This document shows, piece after piece, positions 12,731 through 16,139 of a DNA stretch of 16,139 bases. Within the stretch, counting starts at the first letter, position 1, and every line of letters begins with the position of its first letter. The stretch is from Hyphomicrobiales bacterium (lineage in GTDB: Bacteria; Pseudomonadota; Alphaproteobacteria; Rhizobiales; Beijerinckiaceae). Under the pieces are notes generated by a model that saw only the letters and a list, made by a program, of their open reading frames with translations, was not told the origin of the DNA and did no database searches. The translations under genes and the position numbers were made by a program. The stretch lies in NCBI GenBank assembly GCA_015655535.1, contig JAATEW010000278.1, forward strand, positions 1 to 16,139. Direction: 5' to 3'.

Positions 12731-14551
12731 TCACGGGGCGGGGGCGATCAATGGATGATCCCACGGGCCTTTGATCAGAATATTACGGTCTTGCGCGGAT
12801 TTGGATATGGGGTCGTCCGGAACGGCAGGCAATATCACAGCGCGAAGATCGAGTTTCCGGTCGGGGAGGGTGGCGCTGCCGCTCAACAGCAAATGCCCGC
12901 CGGGTCCGTCGGCGAGACCTTGCTCGACTTCGGCCGTTCCTTTGAGCAGTTTCAATCCAAGCTGCGCGTGCTCGTAAGGCACGCGGGTGGCCCGCATATC
13001 CGCCCCCTGCGGCGCCTCGCCGTCTTGAGCCGGATGCAAGGTCCGCGCGAGGTCGATGCCTCTCACGTCGCCCTGCTTGACGCTCAATTGCAGCCTGCCG
13101 TCGAGATGCTGGAGGAATTCGGCGAAGTTCAGGCCCTCCGCCTCTATATTGGCGGTTCCGCTCGCCGACCCCGTCAGTTCCGGCAGGCCGACGGCATCCC
13201 ATGAGAGCGCGCCGGCGTCGAGGTCGGTCACGGAGCTCGTCGCGTGAAGGTCGATCCGATCAGGTCCGACCGCTAGCGAGGCCCGCGCTTTGACGAGACC
13301 GCGATAGGCTTTGGCCTCCGCCAGGCTGACATCGATCCGATTGGCGTGGGTCAAAAGCGAAAGCGCCGTGTCCTGCATTTCGAAATGCGCCAGGCGCGCT
13401 CGGCTTGCCGAGACCCTTATATCGAGATTGGCGGTCGTCAGGGCGCGCAAATCGAGCGGCTCATGGTTCCATTGCCCGTCGTCGCCGATGATCTTCTGGA
13501 AATGCGCAAAGAAAGGATCGAGCGTGAGAAGGTCGGTCGCCAGAGTCCCGGAGAGAAGCGGCTTTTGATCGGTCGTCTCGATCGCAAGCGAGCCTTCGAA
13601 ATCGCTGCCCGCCAGGTGCAGGTCCAGATTTGAAAAGGACATGCCGTCGATATTCGCCTTGGCGTCGCTGGTGAGCCGGAAGCGGCTCAACGCGCTCGTC
13701 CGCGGGATTGGATACCCAATGAGCTCCAGAAGCCTCGGCAAAGCCTGGCTCGAAGCCCGCAGATGGCCGCCATATTCCGGTTTCGGCGCCGCCGACAGGA
13801 TTCCGTTCGTCGTCAGCGTGAGGACGTCGGTTTTGACGTCGAGCGTCATTTCCGAACGGCCGCCGCGCAGGAGTTCGGCGGGTTCCGCGACCCAAGCCGC
13901 GACATCGCCGAATTCACCGCGCACGCGGGCTTTGCCGGTCAGGCTCGCCGGCGCGCTGAGATTGCGCCAATCGAGCGTCATGTCGATATCATCGATAATG
14001 ACATCCGAGGCAGCCGATTTGGTTTTGAGCCGCGCCGTTCCATTGACCAGAGAGACGGTGCCAAGCCGTGCGGTATCGGCTGCCGCGGCCTCGGTCGTTT
14101 CCGGTTTCGCCTCGGCCGCCCGGCCGATCGCGCTATCGGCGGCCATCGGATTTTCATCGAGATCAATGACGAGACGCGGCTTCAGCAAAGTGGCGCTCGC
14201 GATCTCCAACCGTCCGACGATCAGAGGAAGAATGCGCAGATTGCCTTTGAAATAATCCGCATCGATTCGCAGCGCCCCGCTCGGATCGACGAAACTGACT
14301 TGATCGATCTTGATGTGGGGTTGCGGTAGTATCGCGAAGACGGCCCGTCCTTGCGACAGCGTGGCAAGACCGGTGGCCTGGCGGATCTGCGCCGCGACCT
14401 CGTCGCGCAAGGCGGCGGTCGAAAAGGTCCAGGGGACCGTCACCGTGCCCAAGGCAATGACGGTGATGACCAAGGCCAAGACCCAGATCAATCGCGAGAG
14501 CCGCCGTCCAACCACGTCGGTTGATGCCGAGGCAAGCGTTGCCGGTTCCAT
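12731..14551 (-). CDS. AsmA-family protein
   Basis: AsmA-like proteins are anchored in the inner membrane and span the periplasm. Relatives such as TamB and YhdP act in lipid transport and outer-membrane homeostasis. Here a basic N-terminus is followed by one membrane helix (about residues 21-41). The AsmA N-terminal block follows, containing TGLATLSQGRAVFAILPQPHIKIDQVSF and GNLRILPLIVGRLEIASATLLKPRLVIDLDEN. The C-terminal part has the family's AEGLNFAEFLQHLDGRLQLSVKQGDVRGIDLART and SGSATLPDRKLDLRAVI motifs. Length 606 is typical for alphaproteobacterial members. Tandem ATGs occur at 14554 and 14551. The latter is preferred because GAGG lies 5 nt upstream. A palindromic TATAAA-containing sequence 42 nt upstream may be the promoter. 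The gene diverges from the TPR/barrel gene and precedes the unknown exported protein. Confidence 0.87.
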   Translation of the reverse strand: MEPATLASASTDVVGRRLSRLIWVLALVITVIALGTVTVPWTFSTAALRDEVAAQIRQATGLATLSQGRAVFAILPQPHIKIDQVSFVDPSGALRIDADYFKGNLRILPLIVGRLEIASATLLKPRLVIDLDENPMAADSAIGRAAEAKPETTEAAAADTARLGTVSLVNGTARLKTKSAASDVIIDDIDMTLDWRNLSAPASLTGKARVRGEFGDVAAWVAEPAELLRGGRSEMTLDVKTDVLTLTTNGILSAAPKPEYGGHLRASSQALPRLLELIGYPIPRTSALSRFRLTSDAKANIDGMSFSNLDLHLAGSDFEGSLAIETTDQKPLLSGTLATDLLTLDPFFAHFQKIIGDDGQWNHEPLDLRALTTANLDIRVSASRARLAHFEMQDTALSLLTHANRIDVSLAEAKAYRGLVKARASLAVGPDRIDLHATSSVTDLDAGALSWDAVGLPELTGSASGTANIEAEGLNFAEFLQHLDGRLQLSVKQGDVRGIDLARTLHPAQDGEAPQGADMRATRVPYEHAQLGLKLLKGTAEVEQGLADGPGGHLLLSGSATLPDRKLDLRAVILPAVPDDPISKSAQDRNILIKGPWDHPLIAPAP

Positions 14552-14593
14552 CATGGCCTCTTCAGGGCCCTTTCGGATTGAATGGCACTGTCG

Positions 14594-14605
14594 AGTTTAT
14601 AAACT
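14594..14605 (-). promoter_or_regulatory. 12-bp palindrome, possible -10 region of asmA-family gene
   Basis: AGTTTATAAACT is a perfect palindrome 42 nt upstream of the minus-strand ATG at 14551. It contains TATAAA, a good -10 match on that strand, but no convincing -35 lies 16-18 bp further up. Confidence 0.35.
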
Positions 14606-14841
14606 AGCCGCTCGAACATGGCACTAAAATGGCGCCGGAAAGACATCAACGCAATCAACGGTATTTTCCCACCATATTCGACTGCGGAAATGGTTGCCGC
14701 CCTGCCACAATAGTTCAGGAATAAGCCGTTGGGGGTCCGGATGACAGGGGAATTCTTTGCTTATCTATGGCTGCGGTCTAATCTGCATCGAGTCCAGATG
14801 GACCAGCCGATTTTGATATTTCTTTTCCGGAGCCAAATCTT

Positions 14842-16139
14842 TTGTGGAAGATTTTGCCGACCGAAACCGGCAGCGCCTGCTTCAGGCGGCTCGATTTAGC
14901 ACGTCTCAGCTGGGCGAACCTCGGCTTGGCCAGCCTTGCCGGACTGCTTGTATGCCTGGGATTGGTGCAAGCTGCGGGCGCGGCCGAGGTGACCAGAGCC
15001 GACGAGGAGAAGCTTTTCGCAGCGACTTTGCGCGAGCCGACGAATTATGAGCTGACCTTCGAATATGTGCGCGTGTCGTCCGCGCTAGGCGACAATGAGG
15101 CGTCTATCGGCGCGCTCGAACGGCTGCTCAATTACAATCCGCAACTGACGCGTGCCAAGTTCGAACTGGGTTCGCTCTATTTCCGTATGGGCTCCTATGA
15201 GACGGCGGTCCGCTATTTCAAGGAAGCCTTGGCCGCCGGCGATCTCGGTCCGGCGGTGCGCGCGCGCATCGAGGCCTATCTGCCCGATGCCGAAAAACGT
15301 CTTTCGCCCTCGCAATGGACCGGGCTTCTGCAAACCGGCATCCGCTATCAGTCGAATGTCAGCGCCTTGCCGGATACGGGAACTTTGCAGGTCTTTGGCG
15401 CCAATCTTCCGGTCGGTCCGAATCAACAGAAGAAATCCGACTGGAATGCGTTCGAGATCGCCCAGATCAGCCATGACTATGATTTTCAGAACCAGCGCGG
15501 CGACACGTTCGAAACAAGGTTCACCGGCTACGGGACGCAGCAGTTTTCGCTGACGCAATTCGACCTCGGCATCGTCGAGGCGAGTCTCGGCCCGCGATTG
15601 GCGCTTGCGCCCGATTTGCTGCCGGGCGTGACGATCAAGCCCTATGCCGTCGGCAATCTCTCCTGGATCGGCGGCAGCCAATATTTGAATTCGGGCGGCG
15701 GCGGCCTATCGCTGCGCGCGCCCCTGACAGACACTTGGACCCTCGAGCCCGGCGTCGAATGGCGGTCCATATCGGTTCATAATCCAGGCTTCCTGATCGG
15801 GACTGCGCTCGGCAGCGGCAATCTTGTGACTGGCACGCTGGCGACCTCTTATAAGATCAACGATTGGATCACCTTCGAGGGGCGCGGCATTTTCCAAGGC
15901 GCGAATGCCTACAACGCCTGGCAGAGCTTCTTCCAAGGCGGGTTCGAGGCGGCGCTCCGCGTCGAATTCGATCCGCCGAGCAATCTCTTGCCGCGCCGCT
16001 GGACGGTAATGCCCTATGCGCGTGTGCTGCGGTCGAATTTCGACGCGCCCGATCCTTTCGTCAATGTCTTGCTGAAGCGCAGCGATACGGATTGGCGCAC
16101 CGTCGTCATCGTCGATATGCCGATCACGGTTTCCTTGGC
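14842..16139 (+). CDS. exported TPR / outer-membrane beta-barrel protein (Slam-like; 3' end cut by window)
   Basis: The visible 432 residues form an exported protein with a helical TPR-like N-terminal part and a probable beta-barrel. This order is found in surface lipoprotein assembly modifiers (Slam, DUF560-like) and related TPR porins. After an in-frame stop at 14779 there is no ATG. TTG at 14842 has GGAG 9 nt upstream and gives a signal peptide with basic residues at 15-21, a hydrophobic core and a cleavage site near AGAA (47/48). TPR-like helices follow: GALERLLNYNPQLTRAKFELGSLYFRMGSYETAVRYFKEAL at about residues 97-135. The barrel part begins near SQWTGLLQTGIRYQSNVS and continues in amphipathic strands ending in aromatic residues. 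The last strand in view is near DWRTVVIVDMPITVS. The family assignment rests on architecture only, and the missing C-terminus is decisive for it. Confidence 0.65.
   Translation, partial: MWKILPTETGSACFRRLDLARLSWANLGLASLAGLLVCLGLVQAAGAAEVTRADEEKLFAATLREPTNYELTFEYVRVSSALGDNEASIGALERLLNYNPQLTRAKFELGSLYFRMGSYETAVRYFKEALAAGDLGPAVRARIEAYLPDAEKRLSPSQWTGLLQTGIRYQSNVSALPDTGTLQVFGANLPVGPNQQKKSDWNAFEIAQISHDYDFQNQRGDTFETRFTGYGTQQFSLTQFDLGIVEASLGPRLALAPDLLPGVTIKPYAVGNLSWIGGSQYLNSGGGGLSLRAPLTDTWTLEPGVEWRSISVHNPGFLIGTALGSGNLVTGTLATSYKINDWITFEGRGIFQGANAYNAWQSFFQGGFEAALRVEFDPPSNLLPRRWTVMPYARVLRSNFDAPDPFVNVLLKRSDTDWRTVVIVDMPITVSL

Noticed and set aside
14844..15050. 68-codon frame from a GTG two bases after the TTG start of the TPR/barrel gene
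   Set aside because: It ends quickly in a stop, while the TTG frame stays open to the window edge with signal peptide, TPR and barrel features.

Overview
The window reads as chromosomal DNA of an alphaproteobacterium of the order Hyphomicrobiales (Rhizobiales). A Beijerinckiaceae-type methylotroph is my guess, but that family assignment is weak. The clues are the protein-L-isoaspartate methyltransferase / TolC / PopZ (DUF2497) gene order, a periplasmic BTLCP transglutaminase-like protein, an EcsC protein, a DUF4337 protein, moderately high GC, and palindromic intergenic repeats of a type I remember from this order. I see no rRNA, tRNA, transposase, phage gene or CRISPR array.

Layout from left to right. 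A ParA/MinD-type ATPase runs off the left edge on the minus strand. It diverges from rarA, the AAA+ replication-recombination factor. Facing rarA on the minus strand are a small exported protein of unknown role and an EcsC-family protein. A plus-strand pair of exported proteins follows: the BTLCP protease-like protein and a Cys-containing protein with an internal duplication. They are separated by an elaborate nested palindromic repeat. A bidirectional hairpin terminator then divides the Cys protein from a minus-strand DUF4337 membrane protein.

The least ordinary segment is about 6480-6780. A 59-residue peptide with a textbook double-glycine export leader is preceded by a strong Shine-Dalgarno sequence. 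A CRP/FNR-type palindrome sits upstream, close to the position expected for class II activation. The core is acidic and has no Gly, Lys or Arg, so it is not a typical cationic bacteriocin. No C39 peptidase/ABC exporter is in the window, but a TolC-type outer-membrane channel lies 1.6 kb downstream.

The methyltransferase, tolC and popZ genes follow on the plus strand. The gap between the first two is 640 bp and contains a second copy of the palindromic repeat. Two co-directional minus-strand envelope genes come next: an AsmA-family protein followed by a 597-residue exported protein I do not recognise. On the right edge, diverging from asmA, is a TTG-started exported protein with a TPR-like N-terminal region and the start of a probable outer-membrane beta-barrel. 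It is cut by the window end.

Most genes encode envelope or exported products. The non-coding gaps carry many perfect inverted repeats. The most striking is a 15-bp outer stem enclosing two 12-bp hairpins whose differing base pairs are all compensated.
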